Positions 32,794-45,484 of a stretch of DNA of 64,000 nucleotides are shown piece after piece. The notes under the pieces were generated by a model that saw nothing but the letters and a program-made list of their open reading frames with translations, did no database searches and was not told the DNA's origin. Source of the DNA: Mytilus californianus. Taxonomy: Eukaryota > Mollusca > Bivalvia > Mytilida > Mytilidae. Each line of letters starts with the position of its first letter. The first letter of the stretch is position 1. Where the stretch lies: positions 92,595,995 to 92,659,994 of the forward strand of contig NW_026262690.1 of NCBI RefSeq assembly GCF_021869535.1. Reading direction: 5' to 3'. The translations under genes were made by a program, and so were the position numbers.

Positions 32794-33393
32794 ATAAAAT
32801 CAGTGGAAAAGTTTTTTATACAAATTTTAAAGGAGCAAATATACATGAACGTTTTTAAAAAGACAGGAAACATTTCATTATTCTAGGTGTAAAGAAGTGC
32901 AAATTAAAATATCGACATGTTACGATAAAACTTACAAAAATATAAACCGAAGGATAACACACATCAAAATAACCTTTGACATTAGATATATATATATATG
33001 ATGTTAGTTTTAATATTCATGATTTTGTCTCTATTACAGTGCAATTCAGGCATTTTTCCCTTTCTAATGCGCAATTAGAAGAGAGAAAAAATATGTATGT
33101 TTATGATTTCTGGTTGGACTGAAATATAAATAAAATACCGATTCAAGTGATCATGTTTTTTGTCTAGTTTAAACATATTTCGTTTGCTTCAATATGCAAC
33201 AGGGATGATGCAATAGGTTAACTAAGTAAAAAATAATTCTTCTCCCGTAATCAATTTGATACAATATAATATATAAAGAGCATTCATAACAAACAATACA
33301 ATGCATCACAATATAATGTAAAAATCGAAACCTCTTAAATCAATATATAAAATTAATTCATAGATATGTTTAAAAATGTTTTCATTTTGATCA
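32794..33393. other. AT-rich intron, nothing recognised
   Basis: Contains a short TA repeat at 32983-32999 and no other feature. Confidence 0.5.
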
Positions 33394-33401
33394 TTAGTTA
33401 G

Positions 33402-34239
33402 TTTGGATGTCAACGAGTACTCGAGTATCGCTCGGGAGTACCGAGTATCGAATACGAAAATGATACTCGACTAATCGGTTTTCTGTTAGAATGTTGTTGC
33501 CTTCTTAAAGAAAAAAATATTTTTATTTAGAGCGCCTCCCCAGAAATTTAAAAATATCAATCAAAATTAATCAAAATTAAAAAATGTTTCAAATTTTACG
33601 TTTAATTGTCATTTAAATTTCCTTCGTACAGAGGTAAGCTATGAACAAGAAAACCTTTCCAAAGCTTGCACTTTTAGCTAATCGTGTCTTTGTCATTCCA
33701 TCACCTATGTACCGTCAGAGCAAATATTTTCATCAGCAGGACATTTAGTAACGTAACAAAGTTCACTCGTTCTAGAAAAAGTTGACAAGATAATATTTCT
33801 AAATAAGAACAAATTCTTTGCAAACTGTGTCGACCATCAGAGAATGATTAAAAGCACCTGTAAATTCCAATCTTCACCCTTTGTTGATCATTTAATGTTT
33901 AAATTTTCTTTACGATTCCCAAAGACTGTTTCTTTGATTAGTCATTTCTCTATAGAATGATGTTTATTAATCAATTGATTAGATTATTGCCAGTTTACAT
34001 AAATATTACATGTAGAAAATGAGCTAATAATTATGGTATAAAATTCCTGGGACTATTATCTAGTCCTAGGTAATAATGTTGATGGTTTTTACGTCCATAA
34101 GACAAAGACCCACAATACGTAAAATGGCTAAAACTTTGTGTTTCCATTTTGTAGATGTTTTTCCGAGCGATTACTCGAGTATCGCTCCGTCAACCCAACG
34201 AATACTCAATACGAAAGCTTCACTGAGTTGACATCCCTA
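33402..34239. mobile_element. hAT-like MITE with 8-bp target-site duplication
   Basis: The 838-bp element is flanked by TTAGTTAG on both sides (33394-33401 and 34240-34247). Terminal inverted repeats are TTTGGATGTCAAC at the left and TAGGGATGTCAAC (complement of the right end), and subterminal CGAGTATCGCTC / GAGCGATACTCGAG motifs recur at both ends. An 8-bp duplication is the hallmark of hAT-superfamily transposition. No transposase frame, so non-autonomous. Confidence 0.85.
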
Positions 34240-34247
34240 TTAGTTAG

Positions 34248-35149
34248 TGACATAGTAACAGTAAATGAGATAATCAAATACAATCGAAAGTTCTCCTCGG
34301 AACAATAAACTACTGTAATACAAGTGGGATGTCTAGCTAGCTATAAAATCTAGGTTTAACCCACCATTTTCTTTTAACAGTTGTTTTCCATTCGTTCCTA
34401 TGGTTAATACTTTTTCAGGAAACATTTTTAATTTGTTTGTAAGGTCCACATGCCTTTTTCGGATCTAAAAAGCAGCACTTCAACTATTTCATCTGTATCA
34501 ATGGCTAAATCACATTTAAAAAATATTAGGTTTTGGATCAACTTTAGTTACAGGAACACTTTCAACCTTTAGGGGAAAATTCATACAAATATGTATCGAC
34601 TTTTCATACACTATACAGTCCATGCTTTCGTCACAGATTTTCTTTCTTGAATATCTTTAGATACCAAAAGTTTAAAAACCCAAATAAATTATATGAACCT
34701 GTACGCTGAAATGTCACTCGGATTATTTAATGGCAAGGAAACCTAATAACTCGATTAGTTTTTCTTTCTTTAAAAGTACGCTCAATTCATAACAGGTAGA
34801 AAATACCGATCATAAGGTGATCCAGTAAACAATACAACGAGAGAAAGTAAATAAAAAAAAATGTGTATTTCCAAACACAAACATGCGTTCACAAAGAGCA
34901 AAAAAATATGCAAATGAACTTGAGCTCTTGGCATATTAACAAAAAAACAAAAGTGGTATGAGATGGAATAGAAGAGTATCATCCACAGACGTTGTTGTGT
35001 ACAGAAGACACAAACTTGGTCACATAGGAGTGATATCTACGAAGTCAAATTTCAATTATCTAATAAAGATCGACCATTTGTAACAAAATGCTCCAAAAAT
35101 ATTATATCCTTTGAATTTGATTATGAATTATCAACAAAAAGTAACTTAC
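34248..35149. other. Intronic sequence, nothing recognised
   Basis: AT-rich with short ORFs only; no splice-supported exon. Confidence 0.5.
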
Positions 35150-35185
35150 AGACAGATATGTTCAATAGGTCAAACATTTGGTATC
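35150..35185 (-). CDS. Candidate 36-nt exon of the BIR-domain gene linker
   Basis: Acceptor CTAGAACTATACAG and donor GTAAGTTAC border 36 nt. Two frames are closed; the open one enters and leaves in phase 1 and encodes YQMFDLLNISV. That phase fits between 54674-54745 and 32603-32679, and because the exon is symmetric it could also be skipped without loss of frame. At this length chance occurrence is a real possibility. Confidence 0.35.
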
Positions 35186-37259
35186 CTGTATAGTTCTAGT
35201 CACTTTCAAATAAAATTTTCTTTTATACTTCATACTTATACTTTATACAGTTTATAATGTAACCAACAGTAAAAATATTCCATAAGCAGACTGTATAGAT
35301 TTGTTTATGCTTTAATTCCTTTTTTAGTTTTATCAGCTAATCAAAGTATAGGTATTGGATTTTCAAATATTTTGGCCTCGAGCATCAATGAAGAAAAGGG
35401 GGAGGGGGATTTTGTCTGCATTGACTTTTCATATTCATCTGTTGCTAAGCATGTTTATTTTTTCACCGCACAAATTGTATTTTGAAATGTTGTACAATTT
35501 TGTGTTTTGCAGAATATTCATTTTCATCCTGTCTTATTCATTTTCAGCCCTTACCAGGCCAGAATATTCATTTCTAAAAATCAAATGAAAAAAAAAAATG
35601 ATCGTCACCTTAAATTTAATCCATTTAAAGAAAGGTACTGTATTTGAATTTTGTGTTTTTTGTACTGTTGTTAGTCTTTTGGTCTTTTTTTTCGTTTTGT
35701 CATGGCAACGTAAGTTTGTTTTCGACTGATGAGTTTAAACACCCCTTTGGTATCTTTTGTCTCTCTTTTGCTAAAATCAACTGAAAGCTTGACGGTCTCA
35801 AACGTAGTTTCAAAGCCTTACTACCATTCGTGATATTAGACATTTTCGAAAACTTATCGATACTGACACTTACACCATTGCTTAGGACGACAGGTAACCT
35901 TTTTGAGAAGGGTCATGTCAAGGTGTACAATGAGCACCGGCATTTATAAAATATTTATCTAATTTGCATTTTGAACACTGTATACAAATTTGTTTTCTCA
36001 AAGATTTGTTAATCTATAAGCTCTGTTTTGAAGCTGAGAATTGACCGATCTTCATATAATACTTTGTAAAAAAGGAATGGGCGTTGTGCAAATTAATAGA
36101 ACTTAACACAGAAAGTCGGGATTCTACTTCGTCAAAATTATCTCCTCATTTTTTTTTTTCAATCGTGAAAATGGTAGCCATTGTAGGGATGACGAGCTGT
36201 CAATTTAGCTTTTGAAAACCGATCAATTTATCCAAATGGCATAATTATGATCCTTTCACGACAGTTGAATTTAAAAAAAAAACAAATGTATCTACTGGCT
36301 GTAAGGTATTATGCAGTTTACTTTAAGGTCTATAACCAATTAAAACTGATTGGTTGTCAGGGGAAATTTTCGAAAGTTAAAGAAAAACACTAAAATCATT
36401 CTATTTATGTATTTTGTAAAAGAGCATACTAAACATTTGCAGAGGTTGAAAACTAAACACCTCAGATAACACATACAAACAATTTTCTTTTTAAGTTATG
36501 CATTTTAAAGATCCACTTTCAAGGCTAAGGGCTTTTAGTAAAAATCCAGGGGTATGGTAGTGAACGGTGCATGTGTCCGACAGTTTTTTATACAGTTCAA
36601 AAAAATAACATGTCTAAATTTTCACTGAAAAATGAGTAAACGGGAGTAGAAAAAAAAACAAGTAAGAAATACACATCCAGTTTAAACATTTAAAGTAGCA
36701 CGAAGCTTTTCTTTTGTTATTCAAACACACCTACTCATTTATTTTGGCACAAAAGAAAGGTATTTCACATGACCTATATATTTCATGTTTTGGTGCTATG
36801 AATTTGTAATGTTATTATATCAAAATGTAGCCTAAATATATACAAATAAGGGATCTGAAGCGAGATGATGTAATATATTTTTGCTTGTACGTTTCTGGAC
36901 AAAACAGTCAAACCGTACACGCTTGAACGTAATAAGTTGTACCCGATTTTCTCTTTTGATAAGATTATTCCCCATTTTGTTATTTTCCCCCTAAAATCTA
37001 CATGCAATGCAAATTACTGCTTTAAAATGACCAATCAGTATGATTCGACAATTCGTTGAAATATCACAAATTCATCACTAAAGGAATTCCAAAACAACCA
37101 AGAGCACTTAGTGTTTCATGCTCAGATTCTGAATTAAAAAATATATAATTACCAAGTACAGAATAATGAATTTATATTTTTTTTACCTCTGCTGAATCCA
37201 ACTTAGTTTTACGAGGTTATTCATTCAGTATATTTCACATTTTGACACGGTCTCTCTTT
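35186..37259. other. Intronic sequence with repeat fragments
   Basis: 35640-35770 is a fragment of the retroelement 3' tail (TGGTATCTTTTGTCTCTCTT). 35355-35390 has a GGCCTCGAGCATCAATGAAG fragment. The rest shows no gene. Confidence 0.5.
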
Positions 37260-37760
37260 TTATTTAATCAGTGTATGTATCGGTGTCGGTATAAGTGTCC
37301 GTGAAGATCACGGATAATAAGGTCGTCATATCGAGGAGCGTTAAGTTCAGTGATTTTGTCATAGTTTGGTTAAGTTGGACATGATTGTGTTAAGTGTTTT
37401 TAATGACAAATAATGACACAATATAAACATTCGGATTTTTCGCTAAAGGACCTTCTGAACATAAATTCAAGCTGGTAAGTATCTTTCTTTATGGCTAAAA
37501 TTTGTATCATATAGTTATAATTTGACACATAATAATGCTTGCGTATGTCAAAATTTAAAAGTTGTTATTCGTTTATAATGCATACAGAAAAGTGATGTGT
37601 TTATTGTCTGTTACATCACATATTTCGTTATGATATAAACCTGCCGTCAATTATTCCGAAAAAAAAGCTACATTTGCACACAATTTAAGATAATTAAAAA
37701 ATTCGGTGTCAAGACTTGGTTCAGTAGTGTCATGGTTTAGTTCATGTTCGACATGGTTCA
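37260..37760 (+). repeat. Dispersed repeat, member of an inverted pair with 45110-45430
   Basis: GTCATATCGAGGAGCGTTAA, GTGATTTTGTCATAGTTTGG and TTAAGTTGGACATG are matched in inverse orientation at 45340-45410. A second block, GACATGGTTCAG, is matched near 45155. The pair flanks the inverted AGGTCA array at 39170-44500. Confidence 0.6.
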
Positions 37761-39169
37761 GTTTTTTTTATTCCTGTCGTGTATAATGGAAGAGTAACGA
37801 TCAAAATAAACAAACATTATATACAACTATTGAAATACTATTTAAAACAAATTTCGTTGATACTTTTTTTTTGCGTTTAACTTATTCCATCCTATTTTGA
37901 GGCAATATGTTATCGCCGTTTCCTTGTGTTGTTTTGTTCCCATACGAGTAGATATGAGTTTCACATATTAACGTTGATCTTCTACTCTCGGAAATACAGC
38001 ACTCGAGAAAAATAAGTTGTCTACAGTAATTTTTGGTGTGATCATTAAAGTTATCATTATTATACAACACGCATGTATAAAGAGATCACTAGGGTAATAT
38101 ATAAAGGCATTTCAGTAGCAATTTTCTTAAAAAGTAGTTTTATTCGGAATAAAAAAGGTCTTTAGAAAGCACATAGTAATATATAATTAGAAGATGCAGT
38201 ATGATTTCCAATGAGACAAATATCCACCCGAGACCAAACAACGTTGAATTTAGATCTCCGTACGGCCTTCTACAATTAACAAAACCCTTGTATCTTAGCA
38301 AGCAGTGTAAGGCTCTGACAAAATTAAAGGTAATTGAATTCAAATGAGAAAAAAAACCGGGCTGATTTATGTTAAAAAAAAAGAGCGAAAAACAAATTTT
38401 TTTTTTAAAATCCTGAAACTTTGATAAAAATTAGTTATTTCCAAAGAATTGTTATACAAAATTAGAGCATACTCATGTAAAGAAGATTTTCAAAAAATCC
38501 TCTAAACTTGTGATTATCTTTTGAAACAAAACAGTTAGGTATGTCTATCCAAAGGGTAGAAATGTTCCGAAAAAAACCTTAAATTTTGAGTATTTGTATT
38601 GCTTACGTGAAAAATAGCTTTTATGCAAATTTTCGTCAAATATTTACCGATTAATCGAAACTGTATCGTATGCCCTTAAGACAGGCACATACAAAGTATG
38701 GCGTGGTTTTTAAAATTGTCTTCGGGCTCCCAACCTCCCGTGGATCAAGTCACATAAACACCAAAGACACAAAGAATCGATCTGTGAGTATTTGCATTTA
38801 CTGAAAGTTCCACGCCAAAACCAACTAATAAAAAAATCATGAATCCATGAAAGTTTTTTTTTTTTATTTAGAATGGAATTCTGCTGCCAATATTCATTTT
38901 CATCCATCTTATTCTCTGTGATTTCTCGTCTACTCGGGTAAAAAAAAGGTCGTACACAATTAAAATGTACTTGTACTAAACAAAATAACACGTGTATCTT
39001 GGAATTTTTAAATTATTTTTGTTCGATCACAAGTAAATTTTGGCTCAAAAGGATCTAAATATATTTCTCTTTCGCCAAAAGTTTCATTTCTGCAAATGTG
39101 ATGGTTAGTTTAAGTAAACATTGACATCAAAAGCACTATTCTGTGCAAAGGAGGGCTACTTTTACATAC
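37761..39169. other. Intronic sequence with one dispersed repeat
   Basis: 38189-38380 is a plus-orientation copy of the CCGTACGGCCTTC family (AGAAGATGCAGTATGATTTC, CTCCGTACGGCCTTCTACAA). Nothing else recognised. Confidence 0.55.
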
Positions 39170-39575
39170 GTTCTAAATTGAAGGGAGTGAATTGATGGTC
39201 TGACACCTTCATGTATGCCCATTCAAAAAAATGTATGGTTTCTAGGTACTTTTCCTCGAAATAAGTGCAAAAATTACTTCTTCCGGTTCATTCAAAGTCA
39301 CTTCCGGTTTACATTTTCCAAGGTCATATATCATCCAACATTTTGCAAAAGATCTTATGGCTTTATCATGTACTAATTTGAAGTCATACTCAATTTACCC
39401 TAAAATAAAACATTTCAGGGGCAATTACTCCTATAAGATGTCATTGGATTGTTTCAGACTTAATGTATTATATCTTCATCACAATAAATCAAACATTTTG
39501 CACTAGTTTTTTCATATATATCTTAAATAGTGTCAGAGAAAATGCATTAACAAGCAAATGTCAAAATTGAAAACA

Positions 39576-39600
39576 TGACCTTGACCTTTGACCTTGACCT
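39576..39600 (-). promoter_or_regulatory. Four clustered AGGTCA half-sites (reverse), first unit
   Basis: TGACCT starts at 39576, 39582, 39589 and 39595, the exact reverse of the DR0-DR1-DR0 cluster seen in the forward array. Confidence 0.5.
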
Positions 39601-40431
39601 CATTTTCTTAGTAAGGGTCCAAGGACCTTTAATAAAAAGACTCTAAGTTTGTACGGCTAATGGTTTATGAGTTACAAAAACATAACGGCAAATTTATTTG
39701 GTAAAGGAGATAACTCCTAAAAGATTTCACCAAATCGCGTTGATCCAATTCAGCCAAAACTTCCTAAAGATGTAACAAACAAACAGGAAAAAAAATTTGT
39801 TGTTATCTTTTTTGGTTACGACAAATTAATGATAGCTGTATTTACACTGATTCCAAACATATATGGTTTATATATACTTTTGCCTGTTAAAAGGGACAAA
39901 ATTATCTTCTTCCGGTTTAGAAAATGTCACTTCCGGTCTAATTTGATAGCTTTATTCACACTGATCCCAAAAATATATAGTTTTATATACTTATGCCTGT
40001 AAAAAGGGATATGATTTGTTATTTCCGGTTATGGAATGTCACTTCCGGTCTCAAATGATAGGTTTATGTATGCCTATTTAAAAAATATAGTGTTTCTATG
40101 TACTTTTCCATGAAATAAGTGCAAACATGATTACTTCCGGTTCACTCAAGGTCACTTTCGGTTGATATTTTTCAAGGTCATATGTCACCCAATATTTTGC
40201 AAGATACCTTATGGCTTTATCATGTATTAATCTGAAGTAATAATCAATTAACCTTAAAATAAATCATTTCAGGAGCAACAACTCGAAGAAGATGTCATTG
40301 GATTGTTTCAGACCAAATGTATCATATCTTTATCACATTAAATCAAACCTTTTGCACTAGTTTTTTTTTATATAAAACTTTGAAAGTATTGGAGAAAATG
40401 CAAAAACAAGCAAAAGTCAAAATTGAAAATA

Positions 40432-40456
40432 TGACCTTGACCTTTGACCTTGACCT
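40432..40456 (-). promoter_or_regulatory. Four clustered AGGTCA half-sites (reverse), second unit
   Basis: TGACCT starts at 40432, 40438, 40445 and 40451. The two remaining units keep only an abutting pair (42801-42812 and 43943-43954). Confidence 0.5.
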
Positions 40457-40476
40457 CATTTTCTAAGGTAGGACGC

Positions 40477-41750
40477 AAGTGGAATTTGGTATATATTTGG
40501 ATTTGTAAATTTGTATGTGTTGATTAAATTTATTGGAATAAAACAATTTTCATGCTATTGATATTATTAGTTACAAATTGAATGGTATTTAATTTGTTCA
40601 GTCTGAATACTGTTATACTGACAGGTTTACCTGTTTTTATGTTACCTTGATTTCTGTATTTAGAATCTTAATTAATGCTTTATTTCTTTATGGATAGTGA
40701 TTTTGGTCACATGTTCTTTTTGGAGGGAAATTCCTATTGTTTTGGGCACTATATTTTCAACTTTCTTACTGAACAGTCTTATTTCAAAATTCTAGAGAGT
40801 TTGTTTAATTGCTGTTTATATATTGCTGTAGTGACTACTGAATTAATACTTTACAGGTCAGTTGTATATACTTTTCTCACATTATTTTAATAGTCTTAGA
40901 GTTTTTAACAGAGTATGCAAGATTGATTGATTGAATGGAGAAATGAATCTGTAGTGTGAATCTTACCTTTATGAATGATAGATACAATTAATTAACCATA
41001 AAATGCTTTAAAGTCATTAAAGATTGATAAATGATTAGAATATTAAATAATCATAAATAATAGATTATAATGGAGTGAAATGATATAAAACAGGAAGAAA
41101 GAGTTTTCTTGTGTATAAATAAGAATAAGATAATGAGGTCATATTGTAAACATTGAACATATAAGTTATAAATTCATATTTATCTTCAGGTTAATAATTG
41201 ATGTAGCCATATGATGTACATATAGTTTTGTGACCTTCAAATTAGCACTTGAGGTAAGCAAAGAGTTGTATTATGTAGTATTATAATTTAGTTAATAATT
41301 TGCTTATTTTGCTTACCATACTTTGCTAAGTTGCTGCATGTTGATGTTTTTATGCTTTACTGTTTTGCTTCATTTATTAATATCTATGAATTCATGTAGA
41401 GTATATTTTTTTTACATGGTAACAGAATATTTATCGCATTTAAGTTTATGAAATACATAAACTAATACACGTAAGACACAAGATTAAGTTGAGTCTATGA
41501 GACAAAAAATATAGATGTAAAAGAGAATGACAATATTATTTTACTTAGAATGTTATACAGAGCAATGTACTTGTTCATAGACATGTCAGAGTTATCTTTC
41601 TTTGCACTATTATTTATAGTATTTTATAATTGCGTTTTGTTGGGTCTTCATATGAGACTGTTATTTTGTTGAAGTCATCTAAGACCTTTAATAAAGAATC
41701 CATATATAATTACAACCGAGTTCTTGTTATACTGATGCTTATTTCCACTT
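40477..41750. mobile_element. 1.27 kb insertion within a repeat unit
   Basis: The repeat-family sequence GGACCCAAGGACCTCAAATA is split. Its left part ends at about 40476 and it resumes at about 41757. The intervening DNA has short inverted ends (AAGTGGAA at 40477-40484, TTCCACTT at 41743-41750) and no similarity to the repeat family. The 71-codon ORF inside it has no recognisable domain. An internal interval at 41190-41255 has splice-like borders but all frames are closed. Confidence 0.5.
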
Positions 41751-44297
41751 GGTTTCACAAGGACCTCAAATAAAAAGACTTGGTTAATACGGCTTTAATA
41801 CGGTTTATGAGTTACAAAAACATAACGACAAAATTATTTGGTAAAGGTAGATAACTCCTATATGTTTTCACCGGACCGTTTGGGTCTAAATCAGCCAAAA
41901 ATTCCTGAGAATGTTACAAACAAGTATGAAAAAGAATTTTGTCGTTATCTTTGTTGGTTACGCAGGAGATACACTAACAAGAAAAACAGTGTTTGGGGAG
42001 ATAACTCTTACAGTAAAAAAGTCTTCGGCTTAACAAGATGAGTTTTTAAAGCTCAATAAGTGTTCAATATAATATCCAAAATATCTGAGCGACATCTTGC
42101 GAAACAACTTTATACCGCTTTCCACTTCAATTTTCTATTAATATCATTAATTATCTAAATAATTGATAAGACGCTACTCCTGGGTTTACTTAAAGTTACT
42201 TTTGGCGTCCAATCATAGGTTTCTACATAATGAATCAATAAATTTATGGTTTCTATATACTTTTGCCTGAAATAAGGGAGATAATTGACGATTTCCAGTT
42301 AAAAAAATATCACTTCCGGTCTCAAATGATAGCTGTATTTACAATGATTCCATAAATATATGATTTTTATATACTAATGCCTATAAAAAGATAGATAATT
42401 GCTACTTCCGGTTTCAGGAATGGCACTCCCATTCTCAAATGATAGGTTTATTTATGCCCATTTAAAAAAATATATGGTTTCTACATAAGATAATTGCAAA
42501 CATGACTTCTTCCGGTTATCTCAAGGTCACTTCAGGTTGATATTTTTCAAGGTCACATGTCACTTAACATTGCGTAAAAGACCTTATCGCTTTATCATTA
42601 ACCAATCTGAAGTAATAATCAATTTACCTTAAAATAAAACTTTCAAGGGCAATAACTCCTATAAATGTCACTAGATTGTTTTAGACCAAATGTATCATAT
42701 CTTCATCATAGCTAACAAACTTTTGCACTAGTTCTTTTATATATGACATTAAAAATATCAGAGAAAATGCAAAAACAAGCAAAAGACAAAATTCAGAACA
42801 TGACCTTGACCTCATTTTCTAAGTTAGGACCCAAGGACCTCAAATAAAAAGACTATAGGTTTATATGGCTTACGGTTTATTGGTTACAAAAACAAAACTA
42901 CAAATTTATTTGATAAAGGTAGTTAACTCCAATAAATTTCACTGGATCGCTTCAATCCAAATCAGCCAAAAATTCCTGAGGATGTAACGAACCAATATAA
43001 AAATGAATTTTGTTGTTATCTTTTTTGGTTACGGAGGAGATACATTAACAGGCAAACAGTGTTTGGGGAAATAACTTTAACAATAAACAAAGTCTTCGCC
43101 TCAAAAAGGTAAGTTTTCAAAGCGAAATAACTGTTCGATTTAATATCCAAAATATCTAAGCGACATCTTGCGAAACTTTATACCGCAAGAAAAGGGTTTT
43201 GCGGAAGAAGAAAAAAAAATAAAATAATTAAAAACCACTTGTTCAGAGAACAATTGAAGGGGTTTCCACATCAATTTTCTAAATTATTGACGAGAAGCTA
43301 CTTCCGGTTTACTCAAAGGTACTATTGGCGTCCAAGCATATGTTTCTTCATATTGATTCAATAAATATATGTTTCTATATTTTTGCCTGAAATAAGGGAA
43401 ATAATTGTCAACTTCTGGTTAAAAATGTCACATCCGGTCTCACATGATAGCTATATTCACACTGATTCCAAAAATATATAATTTCTATATACTTTTGCCT
43501 GAAATAAGGGAGTAATTAGGTACTTCCGGTTTATGGAAGGTCACTACGGGTCTCAAATGATAGGTTTATGTATACGTATTGAAAAAATATATAGTTTCTA
43601 GGTACTTGTTCATGAAATAAGTGCAAAAATTGCTACTTCCGGTTTTCTCAAGGTCACTTCCGATTTACACTTTTCAAGGACTCAAGTCGTCTAACATTTT
43701 GCAAAAGACTCTATGGTTTTATCATGTACCAAGTTGGAGTAATAATCAATTAACCTTAAATTTAATCATTCCAGGGACAATAACTCCTTTAAGATGTCAT
43801 TGGATTGTTTAAGACCAAATTTATCATATCTTCATCACAATGAGGCAACTATTTTGCACTAGTTTGTTTTATATATATCTTTAAAAGTGACAAAGGAGAT
43901 CATACATTTTTGTAAAACAAGGAAAAGTCCAAATTTAGAATGTGACCTTGACCTCAATTTCATTTTAATGAACCAAAGACCCTAAAAACATATACCTAAG
44001 GTCTCTATCACTTACCATTCATGCCATACATTAATGTATCACTTATGTCAAATAAGGGGAAATAACTCTCATATGGAGTCGTCGTATCGCTTCCGTCAAA
44101 ATTGGACAAAAAAACCTGAGGATATAGCGAGCAATTTGGTAAAATAAATATTCGGTTAAGGGGGGTCAATTTCAAAGTCGAAAAAAACTGTACGATATCA
44201 TATACCAAACATCAAAGCAACATCTTGCGAAACCAAAATTTACACGCAAGAAATAAAAGTGGCGGAAGAAAAAAAAATAAGCAGAACAAAACCAATA

Positions 44298-44495
44298 GGT
44301 CTTTCCACCGAAAAGAGGAAAGACCTAATAATCAGAACAAATACAATAGGTTTTTCCACAGAAAAGTGGAAAGACCTAATAATAATAATCAGAACAAATA
44401 CAATAGGTCTTTCCACAGAAAAGTGGTTAAGACCTTATAATAATAATCAGAACAAATACAATAGGTCTTTCCACAGAAAAGTGGAAAGACCTAAT
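44298..44495. repeat. Four tandem hairpin units, about 53-60 bp each
   Basis: Each unit is AATAGGTCTTTCCAC, AGAAAA, GTGGAAAGACCTAATAA, then (TAA)n and TCAGAACAAATAC. The arms AGGTCTTTCCAC / GTGGAAAGACCT form 12-bp stems with few mismatches. The same hairpin opens the units of the forward array (24792-24819, 25960-25989), so these are repeated copies of the family's terminal hairpin alone. Confidence 0.8.
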
Positions 44496-44500
44496 CAGTT

Positions 44501-45109
44501 TAAACTGTTGTCCATGTTTACATTTTGTTCATTGGAGGGTTGAAGACTTATGGTTCCCTCTCGATATCGTTTGGCTAGTCTTGTAGTTGGGTTACTGTAT
44601 CATGGACGTATAACACCCCTACCCCAACCCCATCTCCTTTTATTCATCATAGACATAATCTGGTTCAAATAAAAGCAACAGATGTATAGTTTGCAAGAAA
44701 AATGTAAAACAAGGATTATTTTTTTTTACTAGCTGGTACGTTTTGCAACTCTATGTAGACGTCCTCAATCATTTGACTTGTGACGCCTCTCACGATAATT
44801 ATCCCCGACAGAGTCCATCATGAACATATGGAGAAATAAGTCGAGGTTCTCTTTTGTAATTTATTATATCGAATGCCAGTTAAAAAAAGCAGTGGTTATA
44901 TAAATTTTCTAAGAAACACACCAAAAATAAAAATGTATAAATGTACGGTTTGCTGATTACCTCCACCAAATTTGGTCAAAAAGGCTTTTTTTCTTCTTAG
45001 TCAATTAGTAAATTGTGTAACTTCGTTTTTTCACAAGCGCATTCAAACAAACTATCAAATGTTTAGGTGAAACAAATATTTATTAATTTGGACCTAAACC
45101 ATGACAAAT
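44501..45109. other. Sequence between repeats, nothing recognised
   Basis: No exon supported; a GGTAATC donor-like site near 44970 has no matching acceptor. Confidence 0.5.
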
Positions 45110-45430
45110 TTGATCAAAACCATGACGAATTTCTAGACACTTAACTGAACCATGTCAATCGCTTAACCATACCATAACAATTTCAATATTTTGGTTATCC
45201 TGCGTTAATTTCTTACAAACAACATTTTCAATTTAGCTAGTTTGACTTACAATATAGATTCAAACATGTTATTTGCCTCTTATTTCTCATTTGAAAAGAA
45301 TTGAGGCAATCGTTCTGTGAAATAATCTTACTAATCCATGACCAACTTATCCAAACTATGACAAAATCACTTAACTAAACGCTTCTCGATATGACAACCG
45401 TTCTACCCGTGAAGATGATTTTTCGAAAGT
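45110..45430 (-). repeat. Dispersed repeat, inverted partner of 37260-37760
   Basis: CCAAACTATGACAAAATCAC and CGCTTCTCGATATGACAACC are the complements of the corresponding left blocks. Internal near-repeats of AACCATGAC/AACCATGTC are also visible at 45100-45170. Confidence 0.6.
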
Positions 45431-45484
45431 GTCTAATCACGAATCTCCCCTATGTCATTTAAACAAAGTTTTCATCATTGAAAA

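Larger units (their letters stand above)
39170..44300 (-). repeat. Reverse-oriented array of the AGGTCA/GGAAGT repeat family
   Basis: About four diverged units read in the opposite direction to those at 24788-28490. Recurring blocks include ACTTCCGG (many copies), TTTGCCTGAAATAAGGGA, CTTATGGCTTTATCATGTA, TGACCTTGACC, AAGGACCTCAAATAAAAAGA and GGTAAAGGTAGATAACTCC. A unit border with GTTCAGAGAACAATTGAAGG lies at about 43240-43265. The block is interrupted at 40477-41750 and closed on the right by tandem hairpins at 44298-44495. Confidence 0.75.

Noticed and set aside
32548-32886. Plus-strand 112-codon ORF containing a poly-proline run
   Set aside because: It spans the C-rich tract and the complement of the candidate minus-strand exon; no domain and no plus-strand splice support.
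41190-41255. Plus-strand interval bordered by TTATCTTCAG and GAG/GTAAGC
   Set aside because: All three frames contain stops; at best a non-coding exon, with no other support.
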